A DNA stretch of 64,000 nt from assembly GCF_010119975.1 (NCBI RefSeq), contig NZ_CP048222.1:1261501-1325500 (forward strand). The letters are read 5' to 3'. The position numbers were made by a program, and so were the translations under genes. Positions 53,126-62,660 of this stretch are shown here, in pieces (position 1 is the first letter of the stretch; each line of letters starts with the position of its first letter). Under the pieces are notes generated by a model. The model was given only the letters and a program-made list of their open reading frames with translations, made no database searches and was not told where the DNA came from. The stretch is from Rhodocytophaga rosea. GTDB lineage: Bacteria > Bacteroidota > Bacteroidia > Cytophagales > 172606-1.

Positions 53126-53998
53126 GAAGGTGTTTGGAAATAGAAGAAGAGTTTATTAGGAATTTGCAAAAAGACAATCAGCCGGTAACTTGAGTTTGCG
53201 AAACAAAAAGTTACTCCATGTATGAAAGACATGAAAACCTGACTGATAGTCAATGGCAAGTTATTAAAAACATAGTAGATGATGGACGAAAGAGAAAAGT
53301 TTGTTTAAAGCGTGTAGTGGATGCTTGCCTGTGGCTGACCAGAACTGGAAGTCAGTGGCGGAATTTGTCTCAAACTCACTATCCTGTCTGGCAAACGGTA
53401 GCTTATTATTTTTATAAGTGGCAACACAACGGAGTCTGGCAGCAAGTGCGGAAGATGTTAGTGAAAAAGGAACGGCAAAGACAAGGGCGGCAAGAACAGC
53501 CTTCTCGAGTAGCCATTGATAGTCAAAGTGTAAAACAATGTGGCTGTTTTTCCGGACAGGTAGGTGTAGATGGCAATAAGAAAATAGATGGCAGAAAAAG
53601 GCACCTTGCTGTCGATAGTTTAGGTTTACCCTGGGCGATTTATGTAGGTGCTGCTAATGAAACAGATGCCATAGCAGGCTTTGAATTATTACCACAACTC
53701 AAAAGCTGCACACGGCTAAGCTTGATCTGTTCAGATGCCGCTTATAAAGGTGAGTTTGTCTCTTAAACTTATTACTATGGGTGGAAAGTAGACATCTCAC
53801 AAAAACCTCCTTCCAAGCAAGGATTTGTTCCTCAAAAGGGAAGATGGCAAGTAGAGAGGTCTTTTGCCTGGTTGAATCATTACCGAATGTTGGCCAAAGA
53901 TTATGAAAGAACTCCCGCTTCTGCTGCTTGTTTTATAGAATTAGCCTTTATCAATATCATTTTATCAAAAATTGCCTAAACTATTTCCAAACACCTTC
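53126..53998 (+). mobile_element. IS5-family element, second copy
   Basis: Ends GAAGGTGTTTGGAAATA and TATTTCCAAACACCTTC, 873 bp, the same element as at 35190 but without the 27-bp insertion. Flanks are TAA and TTA, so the target duplication is imperfect. Confidence 0.85.
53218..53979 (+). pseudogene. IS5-family transposase with internal stop
   Basis: The frame matches the copy at 35209 but has TAA at 53764-53766 where the other copy has TAT (Tyr), directly after GEFVS. It continues in frame with YYYGWKVDISQKPPSKQGFVPQKGRWQVERSFAWLNHYR to a stop at 53977. One base change disables it; the C-terminal half, including the catalytic Glu, would not be made. Confidence 0.85.
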
Positions 53999-54203
53999 TT
54001 ATAGGCAATAAGTTTTTGAAAAGAAGCTACAAAGATAGCACTGAATATACCCATTTATAAAGCAATGGTACATCTTTACCAGTAAAACGAATAGTTTGCT
54101 GCTATCAGTTGACAATTTACCCTACTACTATGACTAGGTTGTGCAATAGGGAAAGCTTTGCTGTGAAAGCATATCACTTAAGCAAGTCTTTGTTCTGCAA
54201 TGC

Positions 54204-54593
54204 CTAAATACCTGCTAGCCAATCCTGTGCTTTGGTAAGTTCATCAAAGTAGGCAATCTGTAATTTATCCTCAGCTTCACTCTTGAAGCTTTTAACAGAA
54301 GCCTGTGTGAACACATTGCTGGGTACAATAAAAGCCATATGCTTTAAGCCATGCTGCACCATCATAGGGGTGGCATAGGTAGCCGCCCATTGGGTATCTT
54401 CTTGAGTAACAATAGCCAATTCTTTGGTATTGCTGATCAGTTTACTAGGCTTATGTTTCTGGCAGAGTTCAATGGATTTGGTAATACCTGCCCGAAACTG
54501 CTCAGATTTAGCATAGCCTTTCCAGTGCTGGCTTAAGCATTTGCTCTGTGCATCGTACTCAATAGTCAGATAGGGTTGTTGAAATAGGATCAT
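54204..54593 (-). CDS. STAS/SpoIIAA-like small protein
   Basis: A 129-residue cytoplasmic protein: LTIEYDAQSKCLSQHWKGYAKSEQFRAGITKSIELCQKHKPSKLISNTKELAIVTQEDTQWAATYATPMMVQHGLKHMAFIVPSNVFTQASVKSF. The alternating strand/helix pattern with the W-x-G-Y and LISNTKEL elements is typical of small Cytophagales SpoIIAA/STAS-like proteins. Its role is unknown. No neighbour gives context: IS elements lie on both sides. Confidence 0.6.
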   Translation of the reverse strand: MILFQQPYLTIEYDAQSKCLSQHWKGYAKSEQFRAGITKSIELCQKHKPSKLISNTKELAIVTQEDTQWAATYATPMMVQHGLKHMAFIVPSNVFTQASVKSFKSEAEDKLQIAYFDELTKAQDWLAGI

Positions 54594-54891
54594 CGTTTAA
54601 ATATAAGAGTAGGCACGGCTCTCTATCAAAGCCCATGCATGACTTAATAATTTTGCCACAATGGAAAGTAACAACTCCCAAAACTAACCACTTAGCTCCA
54701 AAATGTAAGATATAGTAGCTAAGTAGGTATATTTGTTTTCTATATTAAGCTTCTGTTTTTGGGATAGCGGCCAACAAGAAGAATATTAATGGTAAGTAGT
54801 AATTCAATAGGGGGAGTTTGATTAACTTCCCTATCTCTGTAAAATAATTGAAATACGGATGAATTTGCTCAAACTATATTTTTATTCCTAA

Positions 54892-55754
54892 GAGAACGTT
54901 TTGGAAGAATAAAAATAGGGTAAAAGAAAGAATCAGTGAGTAAACTTGAGGTGTCTAATCATCAAGTTTATGCAAGAAAAATTCTCTGCGCTCACTGACC
55001 CTGAATGGGAAGTTATCAAGGAAATAATTGATAACCAAAGAAAGATTAAACATGAAAAACGGGTGATAATCAATGCACTGCTTTGGCTGCTAACTACGGG
55101 CAGCCAATGGCGCAATATGGAAAGTAAGTACCCACCCTGGCAAACCATTTACTATCATTTCAGGCAGTGGAAAAAGCGGGGCATTATTGAAGAGTTGTTA
55201 GCTTTTTTAGCAGGCAGAGAAAGAAAAAAAGCAGGCAGACAAGCCCTGCCAAGCGTGTTGGCCATTGATAGCCAAAGTGTTAAGATTATACAATTTACCA
55301 GTCAGGATAAAGGCATAGATGGCAATAAAAAAGTGAATGGCAGAAAAAGACATCTGGCTGTGGACTGTTTAGGTATCCCCTGGGCGGTGCATATTACAGC
55401 TGCTAATATATCAGACACCACAGCAGGATATGAGTTAGCAGCTAAGTTGAAGGGCAAGTCCGCCCGCCTGCATACCCTGAAAGCAGATAATGGCTACACA
55501 GAGACTTTTGTGGAAGAAGTGAAAAAACAATATGGATGGAGTGTAGAAATTGTACAAAAGCCTGAAAGCGTGAAAGGCTTTGTCCCGGCAGGGGGCCGTT
55601 GGGTAGTGGAACGTAGCTACGGATGGCTCAATTTTAAGCGTAGGTTGAGCCGTGATTTTGAAAAAAGCACAGAAAGTTCGGAAGCCATGCTACAATTAGC
55701 CTTTATTGATACTCTGCTCAAAAGAAAAACCGAATAATATTTCAAAACATTCTC
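54892..55754 (+). mobile_element. IS5-family element (different from the 35190/53126 type)
   Basis: Ends GAGAACGTTTTGGAA and TTTCAAAACATTCTC, flanked by TAA at 54889 and 55755 (3-bp target duplication). About 863 bp with one transposase gene. It lies in an intergenic region; 54594-54888 before it shows no gene. Confidence 0.85.
54970..55737 (+). CDS. IS5-family transposase
   Basis: A 255-residue DDE transposase starting MQEKFSALTDPEWEVIKEIID; this ATG is preferred to one eight codons upstream. The DDE motifs are complete: VLAIDSQSVKI, RLHTLKADNGYTETFVEE, and GGRWVVERSYGWLNFKRRLSRDFEKS with the catalytic Glu. Terminal repeats and target duplication are intact, so it may still move. Confidence 0.9.
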   Translation: MQEKFSALTDPEWEVIKEIIDNQRKIKHEKRVIINALLWLLTTGSQWRNMESKYPPWQTIYYHFRQWKKRGIIEELLAFLAGRERKKAGRQALPSVLAIDSQSVKIIQFTSQDKGIDGNKKVNGRKRHLAVDCLGIPWAVHITAANISDTTAGYELAAKLKGKSARLHTLKADNGYTETFVEEVKKQYGWSVEIVQKPESVKGFVPAGGRWVVERSYGWLNFKRRLSRDFEKSTESSEAMLQLAFIDTLLKRKTE

Positions 55755-55836
55755 TAAAGTCCCCTACAAAATACAGGAAGCCTAACAATAGCTTTCCGAA
55801 GTAAATTGCAGTGGATGCACAGTTGATATACTATTA

Positions 55837-57020
55837 TTAAGAAGCCCCTTCTTTGGATGTAAACACTCGTTTGGTGCCTTCATACATGTCATAACATACA
55901 AAACGACATTCTAACGGACCATTAAAAACAATGATCTTGCGCGATGCACGTAAGCCTACATGCTTAAAAGCTTCCAAATTGGAACTTATTACACAGCCTC
56001 TATAGCCCTGGTATTTCTTCTTAAACGTATCGCCAATACTTTGGTAGAGGCTATTAATGTCTTCTTCCAAGTGCATACGTTCCCCATAGGGGGGTTCATA
56101 ATCAGTACGCCGGGACCAGTGGGTGGTTCAAACGCCTGGAATGAAGTATTGTGAATCCTGATTATATCTTCCAGTTTAGCTAGTTTGATGTTTTCCCTGG
56201 CTTTTCTTGCTACGTTACTTGAAATTTCAATCCCTATCAATTCAATACTTTTGTTAGTAATTCTTTTGACAGATGCCTTGTAAATACGATCCCACAAATC
56301 TGGCTCATACTCTTTCCATCGTTGGAACCCAAATTCTTCCCGGTAATAGCCTGCAGGAATATTGCGGCCTATCAAGGCTGCCTCGATGAGAATGGTGGCC
56401 GACCCACACATGGGATCTATCAAGGTGGATATTTTGTCCCATCCGCTAAGTAAAACCAATCCGGAAGCCAGCACTTCATTGATGGGGGCCAGATTAGTTT
56501 GCTTCCGGTAGCCTCTTTTATGTAAGGATTCTCCAGAGGAATCTAAGGAAACACTACACTGATCATTTTTGATATGCAGATTGATCCGCAAGGTGGGTCT
56601 TTGTAGATCCACTGAAGGACGTGCCCCAAAAGCCTCCCGGAACTGATCCACAATGGCATCTTTTGCTTTCTGGGCAAGAAACTGCGAATGCTTGAAAAGG
56701 TCCGAACTCAGTACACAATCAATAGCCAATGTATCACTTACATCTATATATTGAGCCCAGTTAATGGTTCGGATTTGATTATATAAGTGCTGCTCATTTT
56801 TTATCAGAAAATGCTTAATTGGCTTCAATACTCGCAAAGCCGTCCGCAGGTTTAGATTAGCTTTGTACATGAAGCCTGTATCGCCCACAAAGCTTACGGC
56901 CCGGTTGTGCTTTTCAATGTTTTTTGCCCCTAAACTCAACAACTCCTCAGCTAAGATAGCCTCCAAACCGGAAATGGTCTTAGCTACCATGGTAAACTCC
57001 TGTATGTTTTCTTGTGCCAT
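55837..57020 (-). pseudogene. THUMP-domain RNA methyltransferase (RlmL-like), frameshifted
   Basis: Residues 1-160 contain a ferredoxin-like/THUMP domain (FTMVAKTISGLEAILAEELLSLGAKN, RTINWAQYIDVSDTLAIDCVLSSDLF). The SAM-binding part follows: HKRGYRKQTNLAPINEVLASGLVLLSGW, IDPMCGSATILIEAALIGRNIPAG, LIGIEISSNVARKARENI. The frame breaks in the catalytic NPPY motif: a run of six C (56089-56094, G on the plus strand) should be seven, after which YGERMHLEEDINSLYQSIGDTFKKKYQGYRGCVISSN continues in another frame to 55837. It would methylate guanine N2 in 23S rRNA. It is either a true loss or a homopolymer sequencing error. Confidence 0.82.
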
Positions 57021-57271
57021 ATAACCTTCAATAGAGCCTTTACCTAAATTACTTTAAAGGCTTGAAGATAGGTTATCTATTTAACTTATAGATTATTTAT
57101 CAACACTTTTTATCACTGTTCATAGTAAGAGTCTTAGCCTCTTTCAGGTAAGGAAGATTAGCTGGATTGCTTGCATAAACAAGGTGACCTAACTTATATA
57201 CCTACAGATGAAGGATGGCTGTATTTAATAATAGTAATAGACCTGGCAGATCATAAAGTAATTGGATGGGC

Positions 57272-57301
57272 GGACCTTAAATAAGATTTGATCTTAGGTC
57301 C
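57272..57301. repeat. 30-bp palindromic mini-insert, copy 1
   Basis: GGACCT at one end and AGGTCC at the other, with AAGAT/ATCTT inside. It interrupts the IS3 frame after GWA; its removal rejoins GWA to SENMK. Two bases differ from copy 2 at 57486. Confidence 0.65.
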
Positions 57302-57485
57302 AAGTGAAAACATGAAAGCTTATACTACCAGTATTGCTGCCTTCAAGATGGCTATCAAAAACAGACATGTTGAAGAGGAATTGATATTTCATTCTGATAG
57401 AGGCATCCAATATGCCTGTACAGAGTTCAAAAATCTACTGGAAAGCCATGCAAAAATTGTAAGAAGTATGAGCAGAAAAGCTAAT

Positions 57486-57515
57486 GGACCTGAAATAAGA
57501 TTTCATCTTAGGTCC
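57486..57515. repeat. 30-bp palindromic mini-insert, copy 2
   Basis: Same structure as 57272-57301, between MSRKAN and the expected CWDNAVAES of the IS3 transposase. Removal of exactly 30 bases leaves the frame off by one base. Confidence 0.65.
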
Positions 57516-57734
57516 GTTGGGATAATGCTGTAGCAGAAAGTTTTTTTAAAACCCTAAAAAGTGATTTGGTTTATGAAAACAAACTTCAAACAATAAAAGA
57601 AGCTAAAACTGCTGTGTTTGAATATATAGAAATATGGTACAACAGGAAAAGATTGCATTCTTCACTCGGGTACAGAACGCCACAAGAAATGGAAACTTAT
57701 TTATTAAATATAAAATTAGCAGCTTAATTTATTG

Positions 57735-58674
57735 TCCACAATTTTGTTGCAAGTCCAGGGCAAACCTTCTCGTTTATACTACCTTTCTAATATGGCTGTA
57801 GATACATTGGGTGTGCTTTGCCATCCGTTCGCCATGTGATTACTCACATGCAGGCTGATTTAGCAGATGAAAAGGACGCATGACATTTAGTGGAAATAGT
57901 AAATAACCTGTCTAGTATACTCAAACAATACGGTCTGCCTGGTCAATATTTATTAGCAGATACAGGCTTCGGATCAGGGGAAAACGGACCTGCTACGTGC
58001 CTGAGCATCGGCTCCATGCTTTTTAGAAGCCAAAAAGATTAAAGGCTTCATTTCTTTACCAGGTAGTTATCATCCGGTCAGAGAAGGTTTCCATTAAGAT
58101 CCAACACAAAACGCCTATATCTGTCGCAATGAAAAGTTGCTCTACTACTATGGTATTAGAATAGAAAAAGGTTTTGCTACTCATTATTATCATGCCCGGG
58201 TGAAGGATTGTAAAGAGTGTCCTTTCAAAAAGTATGCTGTGGCAATAAAAGGCGGCAAAGCCTCACTTTTAGTGTCTACCGCCACTATCATTGGATCTGA
58301 TGCTCCGCATCATCGGTCCATTACGCATGCAGGAGCGGGTAGAAAGCAAAGAAGGCAAAAAAATGATAGGACGAAGGATGTCTACCGTAGAACCTGTTTT
58401 TGGCAGTTTACTCAATTACTACGGCATGAAAAGAAGCAATACCAAAGGAAAACAAGCCGCTCATAAGTTTATGCTCATGTCAGCTACCGCTTACAATCTG
58501 CAGAAACTGCTCTCTTGCTTTACTCATCCTAAATCTAATGTTCAAATTCTTACTCAAAAGCAAGTTCATATCCTTTATTTTGTGCTCCGCTACGTTGTGC
58601 AACAGCCAGACCCCTTTCTTGAAACTCATAATTGTACTAGTTTTCTGTCTGCCATCTGTCCGAAAAACCGGGAG
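57735..58674 (+). pseudogene. IS1182-like DDE transposase remnant
   Basis: Degenerate fragments in changing frames: near 57900-58000 NNLSSILKQYGLPGQYLLADTGFGSGEN; at 58110-58250 NAYICRNEKLLYYYGIRIEKGFATHYYHARVKDCKECPFKKY; at 58320-58520 RMQERVESKEGKKMIGRRMSTVEPVFGSLLNYYGMKRSNTKGKQAAHKFMLMSATAYNLQKLL. This order matches IS1182-type transposases. Several stops and frameshifts make it dead. It ends against a cupin gene fragment at about 58674. Confidence 0.7.
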
Positions 58675-58800
58675 CCTTACATGCCAAGGGACTTCTTGTC
58701 CTTTTATTTTTACGAATTTAATATATTGATCATTTACTTCACCTATAATCTTTGGTGAAAAATAGTTATTAAGACCTAAAAAGGCATTTTTTAAATTCAT
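58675..58800 (-). pseudogene. Cupin-domain protein, 5' fragment
   Basis: The first 42 residues, LNNYFSPKIIGEVNDQYIKFVKIKGQEVPWH, match the start of small cupin proteins, in which the metal-binding HxHE motif should follow VPWH. The sequence then passes into the IS1182 remnant. Its ATG overlaps the stop codon of the CPBP gene (ATGA), so it was the second gene of that operon. Confidence 0.55.
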
Positions 58801-59651
58801 CTTTTAAACAATTTACCTTTTACAATTTTGCCCTCTTTTTTGGCAAGATAATAGAGTACTATTCCGATAAATAATAGAAAAGATGCAGTAAAAATTGAAC
58901 CTTCAATTCCAGTTGCACCCCCTGTTAATAATTCAGGACCTGTAAATTCAGATTGAATAATACTGCCCATATCATTTGTCCCTGTGAGATTGGAGCCATA
59001 AAAAGGCTGAGCAAAATTCCAGCCTACATGGAAGAAAAAAGGTAGCCATATTCTTTTGGTATATATAAACATCATAGCCATTGTAAACCCCCAAATCAAA
59101 TAATAAAAAAGGCTAAATAAGTTGGAGTTGGGATTGAAAATGTGTTGTAATTCTACCAACATTGCCATGACAATGGCTATGTTAGAGCCTAACCAATTTT
59201 CTATCTCTCTTACGATTAATCCTCTATGAAATAAGTCTTCAACTAAGGCAGCAAATATTAATACAGTGAAAAATCTTGCTGAGTAGTGAGTAGTTGTAAT
59301 ACTAAAAGCCTGATAGTGGCCTAATAAGTATAAAATGAAAATAGATAATGAAATTGTCAAAAAACCAAAAATAACCCCCCCAAACATTTCTTTGGGTAAA
59401 TATTTTATGGATAGTTCGGTAATTTTTCTTTTATCATATAAACGGAATAAATTGTAATAGCTAACTAATAATAGTATTGAAGAAACAAAAATAATAATTG
59501 GGTCAGCAATACTTTTATCTTGAATAATGCTATAAAAAAATGGTTTTAATACAAAGTTTTGTATAACTACAAATAGTGAAAAGCAAACGCTAATTCCTAT
59601 AATAATTTTAGTAACTGGAAAATACAGTACTCTTTTGATTAATGCATTCAT
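58797..59651 (-). CDS. CPBP-family intramembrane protease
   Basis: About 284 residues from MNALIKRVLYFP (start chosen so the protein begins just before the first helix). It has eight or so hydrophobic segments. The family motifs are present with a variation: VEDLFHRG in place of the usual EExxxR, then LQHIFNPNSN and FFFHVGWNFAQPFYG (HxxxN). Members are CAAX-processing or bacteriocin-immunity type proteases in the inner membrane. The ED variant keeps one Glu and the Arg, so activity is possible but uncertain. Confidence 0.8.
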   Translation of the reverse strand: MNALIKRVLYFPVTKIIIGISVCFSLFVVIQNFVLKPFFYSIIQDKSIADPIIIFVSSILLLVSYYNLFRLYDKRKITELSIKYLPKEMFGGVIFGFLTISLSIFILYLLGHYQAFSITTTHYSARFFTVLIFAALVEDLFHRGLIVREIENWLGSNIAIVMAMLVELQHIFNPNSNLFSLFYYLIWGFTMAMMFIYTKRIWLPFFFHVGWNFAQPFYGSNLTGTNDMGSIIQSEFTGPELLTGGATGIEGSIFTASFLLFIGIVLYYLAKKEGKIVKGKLFKR

Positions 59652-59759
59652 AATTTTTTCGATTTGTTGTCGCTTTGATTCGGTTAAGCATATGCACGCC
59701 TGGGGTGAAAGGCAAATGTCTTTAAAGTGAATGGATATAAACTCCATGTGCATTGTCAA

Positions 59760-60084
59760 TCATGTCACTTGATACGAAGCCATTGCATCGTCAATGTTCT
59801 TGCCTGGAGTGGTTTGGATTGGCTCTTTTGCTTGCTTTGGTGTTGCGCGGGATTTGCGTGGCAAGCAAATGTGCAAATGGAGTGGGGCAATTAGGAGGGA
59901 ACTCTTCTTAAAAATGCGAAGGTCCTCGAAAGGGGTGTATTCTGTTACTGCACAAAGGGAAAGGATTATAAGTTATAAAGTAAATTCTAACTATAATGCT
60001 TTCCCCTCTTGCCCTATTCTTTTAAAAGATATTATAATAGGCTATTTTGTCAACCTATAGCCGGACAAGACCGCTTATATAGTA
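59760..60084. other. Gene-free stretch
   Basis: No gene is seen. Short repeated words based on TTGCTTG and GGCAAGCAA give local inverted repeats around 59810-59870. Confidence 0.35.
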
Positions 60085-60708
60085 CTAAAAATTAAATCCG
60101 AAATGCAGCCCTGGCTCAGGCGTGTATTTTGGCCACTTGTCATCTTTTTGTTTAAACCCATCGGGCATTTCAGTATGATAAGCACGGCCGGCAATACCAA
60201 CTGATGGTTCTATAAAAAACCTATCCTTAAAGAGTTTAATGTGATAGCCAACTCGATACGTGTTAAATATAATGAAGCCATTACCCACCTTATTACCGTT
60301 TTCATTCTTAAATGTTTGCCACATAGGCATTACATGTACTGCTGCATAAAGACCTTTCCAAAAATACCTTTGATAAGCAAGACCAATACCATACTCTCTT
60401 ATATTCCCCGGAAATTTCTCTTCAGGGGTTCCGTATGCCCTATTATAAAAAGGGTTTATACCCAGCGGCCAGGAATGTTTCCAAGTGATTAGTTCAAGGG
60501 AAAGTACATCTTTTCCAGTAATACGATAGCCTACATTGAGTTGAGCAAAGCCTGGAGGGTTTACTTTATCAAAATTACCTAATAAAAATAAAGTGCTACC
60601 AACAAGCCACCGTTTGTAAGTGCTGTCTTGTTTGGCATATTGTGCATTCACTTGTAAACTGCTTGCCAATACAAAGGCAAGTCCAATCCATAAAATTTTC
60701 TTTTGCAT
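60085..60708 (-). CDS. Outer-membrane beta-barrel-like secreted protein
   Basis: About 207 residues with signal peptide MQKKILWIGLAFVLASSLQVNAQ. The start at 60708 is chosen for this leader; the frame extends further upstream into a Crp/Fnr remnant. The mature part has alternating hydrophobic/polar strands (LVGSTLFLLGNFDKVNPPGFAQLNVGYRIT, GIGLAYQRYFWKGLYAAVHVMPMWQTF, GYHIKLFKDRFFIEPSVGI) and ends in Phe (HFGFNF), as outer-membrane barrels do. It is a paralogue of the gene at 62661. Confidence 0.75.
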   Translation of the reverse strand: MQKKILWIGLAFVLASSLQVNAQYAKQDSTYKRWLVGSTLFLLGNFDKVNPPGFAQLNVGYRITGKDVLSLELITWKHSWPLGINPFYNRAYGTPEEKFPGNIREYGIGLAYQRYFWKGLYAAVHVMPMWQTFKNENGNKVGNGFIIFNTYRVGYHIKLFKDRFFIEPSVGIAGRAYHTEMPDGFKQKDDKWPKYTPEPGLHFGFNF

Positions 60709-60770
60709 ATCTTTTTTGATTGATGTAAAACGCTGCTGGAAAGAAAGATTGGCAATAGACTTAAAATCGT

Positions 60771-61165
60771 TCACTTCAGTGAAGAAATGATTTGCTCTTT
60801 GCCTTTTTCCGAAATTATTGCCCTTAAGCTACTCAGTGATTGAAGTTTAATACCTAAATAGCTCGCTAATTGGTGTTGTGGAATACGCCCAATGAGGTTC
60901 AGTCTTTTTTGTAGTATGTTCAGCTATCGCTCTTCATGGGAAGAAGTTTTAAACTCGTCAAAGTCTATTTGTTGTTTAGCTAACAGTTCTTTAGGATAAT
61001 ATTCTGTAAAGGGTTTCAAACTTTGGAAATTTACTTTTTATTTTTACTTCCCTATCAGAATTTGAATTTGTAAGTATAGTGTCATCTATACAACTTATAT
61101 AATATTGGGCCGGAGTTTCCCACATGCCAACAGGATAGTACTTCCAACTGGAAATTTATATTTTC
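60771..61165 (-). pseudogene. Crp/Fnr-family regulator remnant
   Basis: The C-terminal winged helix is readable: KPFTEYYPKELLAKQQIDFDEFKTSSHEER, a TAG stop, then LNILQKRLNLIGRIPQHQLASYLGIKLQSLSSLRAIISEKGKEQIISSLK and TGA. Upstream, in another frame, SWKYYPVGMWETPAQYYISCIDDTILTNSNSDREVKI belongs to the effector domain. So it has at least one nonsense change and one frameshift. It probably once regulated the adjacent barrel gene. Confidence 0.7.
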
Positions 61166-61206
61166 GACTGTGACTAACTAAGGAGAGCTTTCATAATCAC
61201 TAATTA

Positions 61207-61614
61207 TTAAAAGAAATGTACAATCGCACCGATAACACTACTGGTTCCTTCATAGGTTTCTGTTTTCACTAACTTATTATCCACATAAATCTCTAGCTTT
61301 ATATTGAATGGGTTGCCAGTCGCACTGTTATTATGTAAAACAGATAGACCCAGATCGTCTCCTACATTTACCGTGCCGTTGAATGACACCGAAAATGGAA
61401 TGGTTGTATCCGTCAAACTAGTGGAGCCACCAGTTGCATTGGTGTAACTTAACGATGTTACCTTACTGACTCCCGTGCCAGATACTTTATACGCTACTGA
61501 AACATTTTTAGGATATGCAGGCTTTGGATCGTCTGATTTGTTGCATTCATTTAAAAATAGGGTGGCCAGAACGAGTACACTCAAGCGAGTGATCATGTTA
61601 ATTTTTTCTTTCAT
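61207..61614 (-). CDS. MmpS-like small lipoprotein
   Basis: A 135-residue secreted protein with leader MITRLSVLVLATLFLNECNKSDD (Met 7 may be the true start). LFLNEC is a weaker lipobox. The mature domain, VSVAYKVSGTGVSKVTSLSYTNATGGSTSLTDTTIPFSVSFNGTVNVGDDLGLSVLHN and ending DNKLVKTETYEGTSSVIGAIVHFF, resembles the small MmpS-like beta-sandwich domain common in Bacteroidota. No function is known. Confidence 0.65.
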   Translation of the reverse strand: MKEKINMITRLSVLVLATLFLNECNKSDDPKPAYPKNVSVAYKVSGTGVSKVTSLSYTNATGGSTSLTDTTIPFSVSFNGTVNVGDDLGLSVLHNNSATGNPFNIKLEIYVDNKLVKTETYEGTSSVIGAIVHFF

Positions 61615-62043
61615 ACGATTTATTTGCTATTGTTTTCAAAAGGTGTTGCTAAACAAGTTTTCATCACATGATTTTTCTACATCTCAGTCCATTCAACTGT
61701 CTTCCCCAAATTTTGGTGGGCTTTACTCTCTTTAGTCGTCAAAAGTTCTAGCGACAGTTTAACTCGTCTACCATGACAAAATATAATTTGAAACTCTTTC
61801 CTGTTTTTTGTCAGCCGCAACTATGTCATAGGATGTCCGAATACAGCCGTTTACAACACAGTAGAAGGTTTTTGAAATTCTGTGCAAGTACATCTCCAAA
61901 GTGCCATGTGAAGCCTATGGGATACAACGCATTCTGTACTAGCAAGGCCTTCATCTTTTGCATTTTGATCTATTCAAATCAGATATTACCAAATGAGCCC
62001 CCACTGTCAATCCTAATGTAATACACAGCCCATTTCTTTAAAC
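61615..62043. other. Gene-free stretch
   Basis: No convincing gene or repeat on either strand. Confidence 0.4.
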
Positions 62044-62415
62044 TTACCTTGTAAATTCAACTACCTGGGCACTTACCGTGATAGTTCTTCTGACAAAGAA
62101 AGGGGCAAAACCACCCAAGTGTTCCTCTGTCGTCACGTTGATAATGGCTTTGGAACCACTGAGCAAGTTGGCTTTCTTCATCATCGTTGCATACGCATTT
62201 TGGTACAATTGCCTTTTGTTCATCCCTCCCATTGCCAATACATAAGACACCTCCGAACTTCCGCTTACCTGATCAATTACTTTGAAGTTGTTCCCACCTA
62301 AATGTACCTCAGTGGCGTTTTGATTGTGATTGGTAACAAGGGCATGGCCGATGCCACATGAACTAAGAACTGCTGCGAGCCATAACAACCCGGAATAAAT
62401 GAAAATCCTTTTCAT
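62044..62415 (-). CDS. Small lipoprotein, DUF6567/TRL-like
   Basis: A 123-residue lipoprotein: leader MKRIFIYSGLLWLAAVLSSCGIG (lipobox VLSSC), then TEVHLGGNNFKVIDQVSGSSEVSYVLAMGGMNKRQLYQNAYATMMKKANLLSGSKAIINVTTEEHLGGFAPFFVRRTITVSAQVVEF. The order of V-x-L-x-x-x-N-F, the helix with A-x-A-x-M, the AIINVT strand and the last TVSAQVVEF strand is that of DUF6567 and TRL-like lipoproteins of unknown function. The family name is from memory. Confidence 0.7.
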   Translation of the reverse strand: MKRIFIYSGLLWLAAVLSSCGIGHALVTNHNQNATEVHLGGNNFKVIDQVSGSSEVSYVLAMGGMNKRQLYQNAYATMMKKANLLSGSKAIINVTTEEHLGGFAPFFVRRTITVSAQVVEFTR

Positions 62416-62444
62416 TGTAGTAATTATTTATTGTGATATAGGTT

Positions 62445-62597
62445 TTAAAACTTTAATCCGAAAGGCAGGCTTGGCTCACCGGTAAAGTACTTTTCTACTT
62501 GTTGTCTTGTATTTTAAAACTTTCCGGCATGCTCTTGCTCACGGGAGGGAAAGTGGCTGCCATGGAAGGTTGTATAAAATACCTGTTCTTGAACAGG
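62445..62597 (-). pseudogene. Third barrel-protein paralogue, decayed C-terminus
   Basis: The minus strand encodes LFKNRYFIQPSMAATFPPVSKSMPESFKIQDNK, then after a frameshift VEKYFTGEPSLPFGLKF and stop. This aligns with FKNRFFFEPAIGISSWPVRTNVPQSFK and KWPNYFIQPGFDFGFNF of the intact gene just upstream (62661). Confidence 0.7.
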
Positions 62598-62660
62598 GGA
62601 AGCTGTTGTTGGGAGTTTTAGTAGGTTGAAAGGTATCGGGTTAACTTCCCGATGAGGGTG

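Larger units (their letters stand above)
57174..57726 (+). pseudogene. IS3-family transposase (OrfB) remnant
   Basis: The integrase core is recognisable: [58 protein letters not shown], and [54 protein letters not shown]. It is broken by two 30-bp palindromic insertions (57272 and 57486) that bring stops or frame changes. The N-terminal part and OrfA are missing. The right end follows as TTGTCCACAATTTTGTTGCA, typical of IS3 ends. Confidence 0.82.
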
